From the NCBI GenBank assembly GCA_017550775.1, contig JAFZOA010000621.1:1-6718 (forward strand): 6,718 bases of DNA, written 5' to 3'. Both the position numbers and the translations under genes were made by a program. Source of the stretch: Ruminiclostridium sp. GTDB taxonomy: Bacteria; Bacillota_A; Clostridia; Oscillospirales; Ruminococcaceae. This document shows, in pieces, positions 1 through 5,676 of the stretch. The first letter of the stretch is position 1; the number at the start of each line of letters is the position of its first letter. The notes under the pieces were generated by a model. That model was not told the origin of the DNA. It searched no databases and saw only the letters and a program-made list of their open reading frames with translations.

Positions 1-374
1 GCCTTGAACTCACCAATGCCCAAAGAGCGAAGAAAGGGCTCAAAGCTCTGAAAATGAACAAAACTCTCTGCGACTGCGCACTTCTCAGAGCTAAGGAACT
101 CTCGACGAACTACGACAACGGACATACCCGTCCCAACGGAAAGCGCTGGGTGACTACACTCGATGCTGCGGGATATGTTTATCAGTACGCCTCGGAGAAC
201 TACGGAAAGCTTGACCGTACAGGGGTGAATCCCGAGTTGATAATGGAACTCTGGATGAATTCCGAACACCACCGTGCCGCAATTCTCAACGAGCTTGGCT
301 CGGACATCGGAATGGGCTTTTATCAGGTCGACGGGTACTGCTACTGGATACAGATATTCGCCGAGAAGATGTGA
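1..374 (+). CDS. CAP/SCP-domain (YkwD-like) protein, 5' end outside window
   Basis: The reading frame is open from base 3, well before the first in-frame ATG at 54. The residues ahead of that ATG (LELTNAQRAKKGLKAL) are the normal first helix of a CAP domain, so the gene begins outside the window. Counting from the codon at base 3, the domain shows GHTRPNG (His41), SENYG (Glu65), the WMNSEHHRAAIL motif (His89/His90) and a closing YWIQIFAEKM strand. These match the His/Glu cavity residues and the C-terminal strand of the family. Bacterial CAP proteins are usually secreted or cell-wall associated, and their biochemical role is mostly unknown. Any signal peptide or extra N-terminal domain would be upstream and cannot be judged. 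The stop is 27 bases before the next gene, suggesting an operon. Family assignment is firm; function is not. Confidence 0.88.
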   Translation, partial: LELTNAQRAKKGLKALKMNKTLCDCALLRAKELSTNYDNGHTRPNGKRWVTTLDAAGYVYQYASENYGKLDRTGVNPELIMELWMNSEHHRAAILNELGSDIGMGFYQVDGYCYWIQIFAEKM

Positions 375-401
375 CGATCATATCAAAGGAAGGTTTTAAA
401 A

Positions 402-1271
402 ATGGCATTTGAAGCGTTATCAGGATTTATGCTCCCGGTAAGTCAGAACGACCGGACATTTATATTCGGTGACTATTTCGCTGTATTTGACGATGACACG
501 GACGTACCCAATGTTTATGAATGGAAATCGGTAAAAGGGTATGCCGAAACAGCCGACGCGTTCACTATCTCCTTCGAGAGGGAAGAATACGTTATCCCGA
601 AGAACGCTTTTATTGACCATATGCAGATCATTCATTTCCGTACCATAGTGGAGGGTATGCTTTCCGGCGTCAAAGACGTTGAAATCAAGATAAGGGACAG
701 GGTAATACCGCCAAAATACGACTACACAAACGCAGATCTTTCCACAAGCGTATTTACCGCTACCGGTGTTTATGCGGAAAAGGAGATCAACACCGGAAGC
801 GTTTCTCACATTTACAGCAAGATAAGAGTTCCGATATGGCTTATCGCCGCTTTATCGGGGGTGCTTATGTTCTTTGCGATGTGGGGAGTAGGGAAGAAGC
901 TTGAGGAAAACTATATCTTCTATCTTGTTATCTCGTTTTTCATAGGGCTAGGAGTCGGCGTTGTGATATATCTGATACTCTGCATTGTTGCAAGGTACCG
1001 TTATTCCGGCTTTCTTAAACGTGACGTTTCTACCGTCGAGAACATCGTATTCATTGTTGCGCCCGACGGCTTCGGTGCTATCGAACAGTGCATCTACTGC
1101 GGAAAAGAGCTTATTCCCTGGTCGTTCGCAAAGTACTTCTATGAGACAAAATATTCAATATCTATCGTCTGCCGTGACAAGTCGGTCTGCTGTATACCGA
1201 AGCATATCTTCCAGAAAAACGTTCAGAGCGATCTTGTGGAGTATATCGCGGCTCGCGTATCACAGGACTGA
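402..1271 (+). CDS. Two-helix membrane protein with duplicated YcxB-like domains
   Basis: This 289-residue protein has an AGGAAGG ribosome binding site at 387-393, eight bases before the ATG. It has no signal peptide. Two hydrophobic segments at about residues 143-164 and 171-197 are joined by a short charged turn (GKKLEEN), so both soluble halves should lie on the same side of the membrane, probably the cytoplasm. The N-terminal half contains YEWKSVKGYAET, then EEYVIPKNAF. The C-terminal half contains LIPWSFAKYFYET, then SVCCIPKHIF. Each reads as the strand-turn-'IPK..F' core of the YcxB-like family, which normally carries one such domain after two helices. Cysteines cluster in the second copy (C230, C233, C257, C263, C264). 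It sits between the CAP gene and an unknown gene. The YcxB-like assignment is by pattern only, and no function is known for that family. Confidence 0.75.
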   Translation: MAFEALSGFMLPVSQNDRTFIFGDYFAVFDDDTDVPNVYEWKSVKGYAETADAFTISFEREEYVIPKNAFIDHMQIIHFRTIVEGMLSGVKDVEIKIRDRVIPPKYDYTNADLSTSVFTATGVYAEKEINTGSVSHIYSKIRVPIWLIAALSGVLMFFAMWGVGKKLEENYIFYLVISFFIGLGVGVVIYLILCIVARYRYSGFLKRDVSTVENIVFIVAPDGFGAIEQCIYCGKELIPWSFAKYFYETKYSISIVCRDKSVCCIPKHIFQKNVQSDLVEYIAARVSQD

Positions 1272-1303
1272 TATCGCATTGAGTGAAAGGATAACAAAAC
1301 GGT

Positions 1304-2842
1304 ATGAAAACAAATGTTTCCATTGAATCAATGAAGGGCGCGCTGGGTGAGTTCCTTCTTGCGAGCGTTACTTCAAGCGACGGCATAATCGGTATCTGTG
1401 ATACGTCGGTCAAGAGCGGTATATGCAGAAAGACGCTTTATGCCGGTTCGGAAAGCCTTGTGAACATTCAGTACAGAGAAAACAATATCGACTCGAACCG
1501 CATTATATGGCAGACATCTTCTATTGACAAGGCAAAGGGAATACTCGGTTCAAGACTCATGAAATCCTGCGACAACTATTTCAGCGGCGCAGCTCCGCTT
1601 ACCAAGGCAATTCTTCCCGTGTTGGAGCTGCTTGCCAATGGTCTTTATGTTGTTCATGTCGGCAAAGTATATCCCACAGACGGAGCAGGAAACTTCTTCT
1701 GGGACGCGTTCACCATAAAGCATGAGATAATGGGCTCGGCGCCTTACAATCCGCTCATAGGTAACGAAAAATGCTTTTCACCTCCGTTTATTGTCCCTAC
1801 ACAGTCATTCTCCGGGTATACCGAGTCGGCTGTCGGAGCGGCTGCGGAAAAGCTTGTATCCGGAAAGAAGCTCGGAGGCATAGCGTTCCACATTTCCGGT
1901 ATGTTCTCCGCGCTGCTTGAAGGCCATGTGAACGCGGCGGCGTGCATAGCGAACAGCTATGACTTCAACTGTATTATCATCGAGCCGCTGAACAAGGTTA
2001 TTTACGGCACTCCCGGCGGGGTGGACGAGAACAAGATAGTTGCGCTTTCCTGTCCGTTCGTGAACATCTCGTTTGAAAACATTTCCCGCAAGATGCTCGA
2101 AAACTTCCTTATAAACCGCAGTGTCACCATTCCGAGAGACTATGACGAGATAAAATGGAAAGCTGATAAGATGCTGAGCAACGGTGTTCTTTCGAGAAAG
2201 GTATCCGCGGTCATCGACAGAAATGTCGAAGGATATCCCGATGCAGAGATGATGGCTTCTGCGTTTGCGATAAGCGATCTTACCGACAATGACCTGAATG
2301 TTCTTCTCAGCGGCTCCACAACAGATGACGAAGGAAATGTCGTGATCTCTCAGAACTATTACGAGAGTATAACCTATGCTATCAACTATCTTCAGCTCAA
2401 GGATAAGCGCCGGTTCATAGAGTTTGCCGGAGCGATACTGAAAAACCCGGATCTTTCGGCAGCTTACGGCTATGTAGCAAACCGTCTGAAATACATTATG
2501 GACGCGAAGGTAAACGAGATCTTCAGGTATATCTCCGAGTCCGAGGATCAGAACTATAACTCTCTGAAATCCATTGCCGAGAAATATTCGCAGATGTACG
2601 GCGACTATACCGAGGGAACAGTCAAGCGCTTCCTCAATACTAATGTTGCTGCAGCTCAGGCTTCTTCTTCGTCTTCAAGAACGCAGCCGGCATCGTTTGC
2701 CGGTCTCGGAGGCCTGACCGGAGCACGTTCCGCAGCGGACGCATTGATAGATTTTGCTACGGAAAGACGCGGAGCAGCACCTCCTTCAAGAGGCGGAGAC
2801 CCGTCGCTGTCCTCACTCGAACTTGCAAAACAGATGAAATAA
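1304..2842 (+). CDS. Hypothetical protein, 512 aa, function unknown
   Basis: I do not recognise this protein. The frame is open for 512 codons with codon use like its neighbours. An AAAGG at about 1286-1290 precedes the ATG, though the spacing of 13 bases is long. There is no signal peptide or transmembrane segment, so it is probably cytoplasmic. Residues 1-275 are mixed alpha/beta. They include a hydrophobic helix (LTKAILPVLELLANG), a PTDGAGNFFWDAF loop and FSALLEGHVNAAACIAN followed by a beta strand (CIIIEPLN). The EGH-then-small-helix pattern vaguely recalls '(D/E)GHHR' motifs in ParB/Srx-type proteins, but this is not enough to assign a family. Residues 280-450 are largely helical and charged. 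Residues 450-500 are a Ser/Ala/Gly/Pro-rich flexible linker, and the last residues (SSLELAKQMK) form a short possible helix. It is the last gene of the left operon and is followed by a strong terminator. Confidence 0.85.
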   Translation: MKTNVSIESMKGALGEFLLASVTSSDGIIGICDTSVKSGICRKTLYAGSESLVNIQYRENNIDSNRIIWQTSSIDKAKGILGSRLMKSCDNYFSGAAPLTKAILPVLELLANGLYVVHVGKVYPTDGAGNFFWDAFTIKHEIMGSAPYNPLIGNEKCFSPPFIVPTQSFSGYTESAVGAAAEKLVSGKKLGGIAFHISGMFSALLEGHVNAAACIANSYDFNCIIIEPLNKVIYGTPGGVDENKIVALSCPFVNISFENISRKMLENFLINRSVTIPRDYDEIKWKADKMLSNGVLSRKVSAVIDRNVEGYPDAEMMASAFAISDLTDNDLNVLLSGSTTDDEGNVVISQNYYESITYAINYLQLKDKRRFIEFAGAILKNPDLSAAYGYVANRLKYIMDAKVNEIFRYISESEDQNYNSLKSIAEKYSQMYGDYTEGTVKRFLNTNVAAAQASSSSSRTQPASFAGLGGLTGARSAADALIDFATERRGAAPPSRGGDPSLSSLELAKQMK

Positions 2843-2847
2843 AAATG

Positions 2848-2885
2848 AATACAGCCCGGATCACTGTTTCCGGGCTGTATTTTTG
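2848..2885. terminator. Bidirectional intrinsic terminator between convergent genes
   Basis: A perfect 13-bp inverted repeat (2848-2860 with 2869-2881, core ACAGCCCGGA) encloses an 8-base loop and is followed by a T run on the + strand (ATTTTTG). On the - strand the hairpin is followed by ATTCATTTTTAT, also T-rich. It lies 5 bases past the stop of the 512-residue gene and 27 bases past the sirtuin stop, so it can end both convergent transcripts. Confidence 0.9.
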
Positions 2886-2908
2886 ATAACGGCAAGACTG
2901 ATCTGTTT

Positions 2909-3646
2909 TCACTGTTTAAGACTGCGCACCACATTCACCACATCGTCATAGATCGCAAGATCGGCTGAACTGTCGTATGAAGTTGAGCTCTTGTTCAGGA
3001 GCACAAGGTTTTTCCCGCGGAAATATCTGACATAGGAGGCCGCGGGGTAGACTATGAGCGAAGTACCGATGATGATTAGTGTCTCTGCTTCGGAGATCTT
3101 TTCTATCGCGCGATAGGGAGCGGTTTCATCGAGAGGCTCCTCATAAAGCACAACATCCGGCTTTACGATACCTCCGCAGCTGCATCTCGGAATACCGGGG
3201 CTGTTCTTGACATACGCCATGTCATAGAATTTGCGGCATTCCATGCAGTAGTTACGGTGAACGCTTCCGTGAAGCTCTATGACCTCGGTGCTTCCTGCCG
3301 CCTGATGCAGACCGTCTATGTTCTGTGTAACGACGCTTACCTGCTTGCCCTGTTTTTCGAGCTCTGCAAAGTAGATGTGCGCGTCATTGGGTTTTGCGTC
3401 GGGATAAAGCATTTTATCCTTGTAGAACTCAAAGAAAAGCTCCGGTTCACGCATAAAAACCGTATGGGATATTATCTGCTCGGGCGTGTACTTATTCCCG
3501 GTCTTTTCATTGTAGATACCGTCGGCGGAGCGGAAATCCGGTATTCCGGACGGACAGCTTATACCGGCTCCGGTAAATACGCAGATTTTAACAGTGCTTT
3601 CGATCATCTTTCTTAGTTGTTCGATCTTTTCTTCGTAAGCGCTCAT
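2909..3646 (-). CDS. Sir2-family NAD-dependent protein deacylase (sirtuin)
   Basis: This 245-residue protein has the full single-domain sirtuin layout. It contains the NAD-binding GAGISCPSGIPDFRS (residues 26-40), TQNIDGLH (107-114), the catalytic histidine in ELHGS (His126), four zinc cysteines (C134, C137, C155, C157) and GTSLIVYPA (194-202). Sirtuins remove acetyl groups from protein lysines using NAD+, releasing nicotinamide and O-acetyl-ADP-ribose. Overall it resembles the bacterial class typified by Thermotoga Sir2. The Tyr-x-x-Arg pair that marks desuccinylase-type sirtuins appears here as Tyr75-x-x-Lys78, which argues for ordinary deacetylase activity. The second zinc pair is C-x-C rather than C-x-x-C. 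A GGAGG site at 3653-3657 precedes the ATG. The gene is monocistronic, between its own promoter and a shared terminator. The symbols cobB or srtN would fit but are not distinguishable here. Confidence 0.96.
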   Translation of the reverse strand: MSAYEEKIEQLRKMIESTVKICVFTGAGISCPSGIPDFRSADGIYNEKTGNKYTPEQIISHTVFMREPELFFEFYKDKMLYPDAKPNDAHIYFAELEKQGKQVSVVTQNIDGLHQAAGSTEVIELHGSVHRNYCMECRKFYDMAYVKNSPGIPRCSCGGIVKPDVVLYEEPLDETAPYRAIEKISEAETLIIIGTSLIVYPAASYVRYFRGKNLVLLNKSSTSYDSSADLAIYDDVVNVVRSLKQ

Positions 3647-3664
3647 TATTGACCTCCAAAAAGT

Positions 3665-3693
3665 ATTATATTATCCGTCGGGGAAGGGGATAA
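3665..3693 (-). promoter_or_regulatory. Probable sigma-A promoter of the sirtuin gene
   Basis: On the - strand there is a perfect TATAAT (3665-3670) with a weak TTATCC -35 (3688-3693) 17 bases upstream. The predicted start, near 3658, would leave a leader of only about 12 bases, with the GGAGG almost at the 5' end. That is tight but workable. The site lies just downstream of the terminator that closes the preceding transcription unit, which supports an independent promoter here. Confidence 0.55.
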
Positions 3694-3698
3694 GCTTT

Positions 3699-3734
3699 AA
3701 ACAAAATGGACTGCATTTTTCGGTGCAGTCCATT
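3699..3734 (-). terminator. Intrinsic terminator of the intergenic minus-strand transcript
   Basis: A perfect 11-bp inverted repeat, AATGGACTGCA (3705-3715) with TGCAGTCCATT (3724-3734), has an 8-base loop. Read on the - strand it is followed by TTGTTT (3699-3704), giving a T-rich tail. On the + strand it is followed by GTTTTATT, so weak activity in that direction is possible, but no + strand gene leads into it. It closes the unit that starts at the promoter at 4326-4354 and insulates the sirtuin promoter. Confidence 0.8.
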
Positions 3735-4319
3735 GTTTTATTCAATTGTTAATTTCAGATATCAACTTAACTTTCCATTGGAGTAATTACCTTTCGTATA
3801 TTATTTGATATGCGCGGTAATCTTCATTTTAACCACATCCGCTCCAATTTATATTAATTTATATCAAGCCATTCGGCGTTAGGTCAACTGCTACAGTTGT
3901 AATCTATACAGTTGAAAGATATTATCTCAGTATCACCGGATGCCGATAAACGCTTCATTAAGCAAAGTGCTTTACTGTGACTCACATTCCGCATTCAACA
4001 TCATTCATGACCGTCTCATAACCGGCTGCGGAAGAAATATCAACCAATCAACCTGCATCTAAGGGCAAGTCCTTAACGGATACCGAAATATTCTGTTGTG
4101 TGATCTCTACGTCCATGGGACTCGCTTCCTTTCCGGTTGGATTTACATTGCACTTATAACGGTCTGCAACGCATTTCAGATTCGCTTAAAACTTACTGTA
4201 TAGATCATCAGCAGGGAAGTACGTATCAAGCTTTGATCTGAGAACCTTGGGGAAAGACAACCACCGTCTTCTGACGATCCTGTTAGCTTTTAAGCTTTTC
4301 TACTGCTTTATCTTTCCTT
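3699..4319 (-). ncRNA. Candidate large structured non-coding RNA (ROOL-like?), about 620 nt
   Basis: This stretch has no open frame of useful length on either strand, yet it is bracketed by a sigma-A promoter and a terminator facing the same way, giving a predicted RNA of about 620 nt. On the - strand many local helices can form. GGAAAGA (4317-4311) pairs with TCTTTCC (4257-4251), enclosing a CGTC-AGAA-GACG hairpin. TAAGG and CCTTA form a 6-base-loop hairpin near 4075-4060. TTCCGCA pairs with TGCGGAA (about 4033-4027 and 3992-3986). TCAACTG pairs with CAGTTGA near 3915-3885. ATTGGAG pairs with CTCCAAT (about 3848-3842 and 3784-3778), with ATTACC/GGTAAT nested directly inside it. By chance, two or three 7-bp repeats would be expected in this length, so the folding evidence is only supportive. 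Size and host type fit ROOL RNA; OLE is less likely. I cannot confirm the class, and a decayed gene is the main alternative. Confidence 0.45.
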
Positions 4320-4325
4320 GAATAT

Positions 4326-4354
4326 AATATAACACATTTCAAGCAAAAAGTCAA
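4326..4354 (-). promoter_or_regulatory. Sigma-A promoter of the intergenic minus-strand transcript
   Basis: On the - strand, TTGACT (4349-4354) and TATATT (4326-4331) are separated by exactly 17 bases, each one mismatch or fewer from consensus. The predicted start is near 4319. No start codon with a sensible open frame follows, so the promoter appears to serve an untranslated RNA. It is divergent from the DUF1292 promoter about 100 bases away. Confidence 0.75.
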
Positions 4355-4451
4355 TAGTTTTTTATTAGTGATTTTGTATAATATTATCAACCCTAATATG
4401 TTCAAATTATCAGAACTGTCGATTTGCGTCGTTATTTTTCATAAAAATATC

Positions 4452-4480
4452 TTGACAAATGGCGTAATTCATAGTATAAT
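4452..4480 (+). promoter_or_regulatory. Perfect-consensus sigma-A promoter upstream of DUF1292 gene
   Basis: TTGACA (4452-4457) and TATAAT (4475-4480) match the housekeeping consensus exactly, with the optimal 17-base spacer. The start should fall near 4487, giving a leader of about 30 bases before the ATG at 4517. This predicts strong, constitutive transcription of the DUF1292 gene and whatever follows up to the terminator at 5054. Confidence 0.93.
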
Positions 4481-4502
4481 AATACCCGAAAGAACTGCGG
4501 AC

Positions 4503-4507
4503 GGAGG
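4503..4507 (+). promoter_or_regulatory. Ribosome binding site that decides the DUF1292 start
   Basis: GGAGG lies 9 bases before ATG 4517 but only 3 bases before the in-frame TTG at 4511. The spacing favours the ATG as the real start and rules against the two-codon-longer reading. Confidence 0.85.
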
Positions 4508-4516
4508 TGCTTGAAA

Positions 4517-4855
4517 ATGCCTGACAACGAAAACCTTAAAATAAACATTTCCGGAAGCAGCCCGGAGGATATACTTTCCGAGGAAGAGGATCTTATCATC
4601 GAGCTCGAAGGTGACCGCTACGAGATCATTGATACCGTAACGATCGACGACCACATCTATGTGGCGCTGCTCCCGCTCGGCGAAGATGATGATTACGAGG
4701 AAGACGCGGAATTCACGATCCTCGAAATGACGGACGACCCGGATGACGAGGAAAACTGTATCCTGCGCACTGTTGATGACGAAGAGCTTTACGTCCGTAT
4801 CGGCGACGCTTTCCTTGAGCGCTTTGCCGAGTTCGACGACGAAGAAGACGCTTGA
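4517..4855 (+). CDS. DUF1292 family acidic protein (YrzB-like)
   Basis: This protein of 112 residues is very rich in Asp and Glu. It has the DUF1292 core: a strand pair with DLIIELEGDRYEIIDTV (about 25-41), HIYVALLPLGEDDDYEEDAEFTILEM (46-71), then ENCILRTVDDEELYVRIGDAF (79-99). Length is normal for the family, with a somewhat longer N-terminus. DUF1292 proteins are small, cytoplasmic and common in Firmicutes; their function is not established. In many clostridial relatives the gene sits near housekeeping genes. Here it is the first gene after a perfect sigma-A promoter and precedes a probable 6S RNA and a terminator. The start is set by the ribosome binding site at 4503-4507. Confidence 0.93.
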   Translation: MPDNENLKINISGSSPEDILSEEEDLIIELEGDRYEIIDTVTIDDHIYVALLPLGEDDDYEEDAEFTILEMTDDPDDEENCILRTVDDEELYVRIGDAFLERFAEFDDEEDA

Positions 4856-4875
4856 ACCGGAGATTGCTTTTTACT

Positions 4876-5045
4876 GCCGCGTTCGGGTTAGCATGGATAT
4901 TATGATCCAACACATTTTAAAAGGGATTTCTCCACGACAGGGGATTGCAGACCTCCCGTACTGCGGAAGAAGGGAGCGTGAAACTGTCGGGCGATCTTAC
5001 CCACCCTGCTGAGTGCGGGTTTTCATTTTCCATGTGCGGCGCGGC
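4876..5045 (+). ncRNA. ssrS: Probable 6S RNA
   Basis: The 250 bases between the DUF1292 and phosphatase genes fold into a 6S-like plan. A closing stem forms from GCCGCG (4876-4881) with CGCGGC (5040-5045) and CATGGA (4892-4897) with TCCATG (5029-5034). Next comes a large open central bubble. Beyond it is a terminal arm, CGACAG (4935-4940) with CTGTCG (4984-4989), topped by CTCCC (4953-4957) with GGGAG (4972-4976). A small hairpin (5003-5020, ACCC/GGGT with a bulged T) sits on the 3' side of the bubble, as in many 6S RNAs. 6S RNA mimics an open promoter and binds housekeeping RNA polymerase, usually in stationary phase. Size (about 170-180 nt) fits. No dedicated promoter is visible, so it may be processed from the DUF1292 transcript. 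The identification is from shape and partial sequence memory, and the exact ends are uncertain. Confidence 0.55.
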
Positions 5046-5053
5046 GGTTAAAT

Positions 5054-5090
5054 AAAGGGCTTTCGGGCGACCGAGAGCCCTTTACTTTTA
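5054..5090 (+). terminator. Intrinsic terminator after DUF1292 / 6S RNA unit
   Basis: A 13-bp stem (AAAGGGCTTTCGG at 5054-5066, CCGAGAGCCCTTT at 5071-5083, one G-U pair) is capped by a stable GCGA tetraloop. It is followed by ACTTTTA, an interrupted T run. The stem is strong but the tail is imperfect, so some read-through into the phosphatase gene 22 bases beyond the stem is plausible. Confidence 0.85.
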
Positions 5091-5105
5091 TATAACGGAG
5101 GAAAT

Positions 5106-5573
5106 ATGGTAAAGAAAATATGTTTCGTATGTCATGGAAATATCTGTCGTTCACCTATGGCGGAGTTCTGGTTCAAAGATCTGCTGAAAAAGCTCGGCGA
5201 ACAGGATAACTACATCGTGGAATCCCGCGCCACAAGCACAGAGGAAATAGGGAATCCGCCGCATCACGGCACAATGCGAAAGCTCGCTCAGTACGGCATA
5301 GTTCCGCGAAACAAATACGCAGAACAGTTAAAGCATTCCGACTACGACAAGTACGACCTCATCATAGGCATGGACGACGCGAACATACGGAACATTCTCC
5401 GTATTACCGGCGGTGACCGCTTGAACAAGGTAAAAAAGCTCCCGGAGTTTGCCGGTAAGGACAAAAGCATCGCAGACCCGTGGTACACCGGCAACTTCGA
5501 GGAGACCTTCGAGGACGTGAGGGAAGGCTGCGACGGGCTGCTTGAATATCTCGGGATAACAGATAAAAGATAA
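5106..5573 (+). CDS. Low-molecular-weight protein tyrosine phosphatase
   Basis: This 155-residue protein has the normal LMW-PTP length. The N-terminal P-loop is FVCHGNICRSPMAE, with nucleophile Cys9 and phosphate-binding Arg15 in the C-x5-R signature. The general acid Asp124 lies in the DPWYTGNFEETF loop (124-135), with the aromatic Trp126/Tyr127 pair that marks tyrosine-specific members. The usual Leu or Thr after the nucleophile is His10 here, a common variant. Such enzymes dephosphorylate protein tyrosines in the cytoplasm. Some pair with bacterial tyrosine kinases that control capsule synthesis, but no kinase gene is nearby. GGAGG at 5097-5101 is 4 bases from the ATG, a short spacing. The gene starts 22 bases after the terminator stem and has no visible promoter of its own. 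The family assignment is secure; the physiological substrate is unknown. Confidence 0.96.
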   Translation: MVKKICFVCHGNICRSPMAEFWFKDLLKKLGEQDNYIVESRATSTEEIGNPPHHGTMRKLAQYGIVPRNKYAEQLKHSDYDKYDLIIGMDDANIRNILRITGGDRLNKVKKLPEFAGKDKSIADPWYTGNFEETFEDVREGCDGLLEYLGITDKR

Positions 5574-5600
5574 AGAATTTTCGCGAATTGAAAATAGTTA

Positions 5601-5629
5601 TTGACAATAATAGACAAATGGATTATAAT
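5601..5629 (+). promoter_or_regulatory. Perfect-consensus sigma-A promoter of the phosphofructokinase gene
   Basis: TTGACA (5601-5606) and TATAAT (5624-5629) are separated by 17 bases, an exact match to the housekeeping consensus in an AT-rich context. The start near 5636 gives a leader of about 40 bases before the ATG at 5677. Strong expression fits a glycolytic gene. Confidence 0.93.
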
Positions 5630-5676
5630 ATTAATATGGATTATTGTTAATAAATGCAACAAAGGAGGAAAGAAAC

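Noticed and set aside
54..374. Start of the CAP protein at ATG 54
   Set aside because: The frame is open to the window edge, and the residues before 54 are the conserved first helix of the domain, so this ATG is internal.
420..1413. Several open frames overlapping the membrane protein and the start of the 512-residue gene (420-809 minus, 985-1326 plus, 1162-1413 minus)
   Set aside because: They are all out of frame with or antisense to genes that have ribosome binding sites and coherent proteins.
3257..3616. Plus-strand open frame inside the sirtuin gene
   Set aside because: It lies entirely opposite conserved sirtuin motifs, with no ribosome binding site or recognisable domain.
3985..4299. 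A decayed protein gene on the minus strand: one frame runs about 105 codons with only two stops (TAA at 4186-4188, TGA at 4048-4050), and a second frame carries on with few stops to about 3820
   Set aside because: By a rough estimate about six stops would be expected in that length, so two is mildly low but not striking given the number of frames to choose from. No start codon with a binding site follows the promoter, and I recognise no family. It is kept only as the alternative to a non-coding RNA.
4377..4382. An extra TATAAT on the plus strand upstream of the DUF1292 promoter
   Set aside because: No -35 element lies at a useful distance; the region is AT-rich and such hexamers are expected.
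4511..4516. TTG at 4511 as start of the DUF1292 gene
   Set aside because: It is only 3 bases from the GGAGG; ATG 4517 has the ideal 9-base spacing.
4935..4990. Signal recognition particle RNA, suggested by CTGCGGAAGAAGGGAGC
   Set aside because: The conserved GGTCAGG and GGAAGCAGCC segments of the S domain are absent, while the overall fold fits 6S RNA better.
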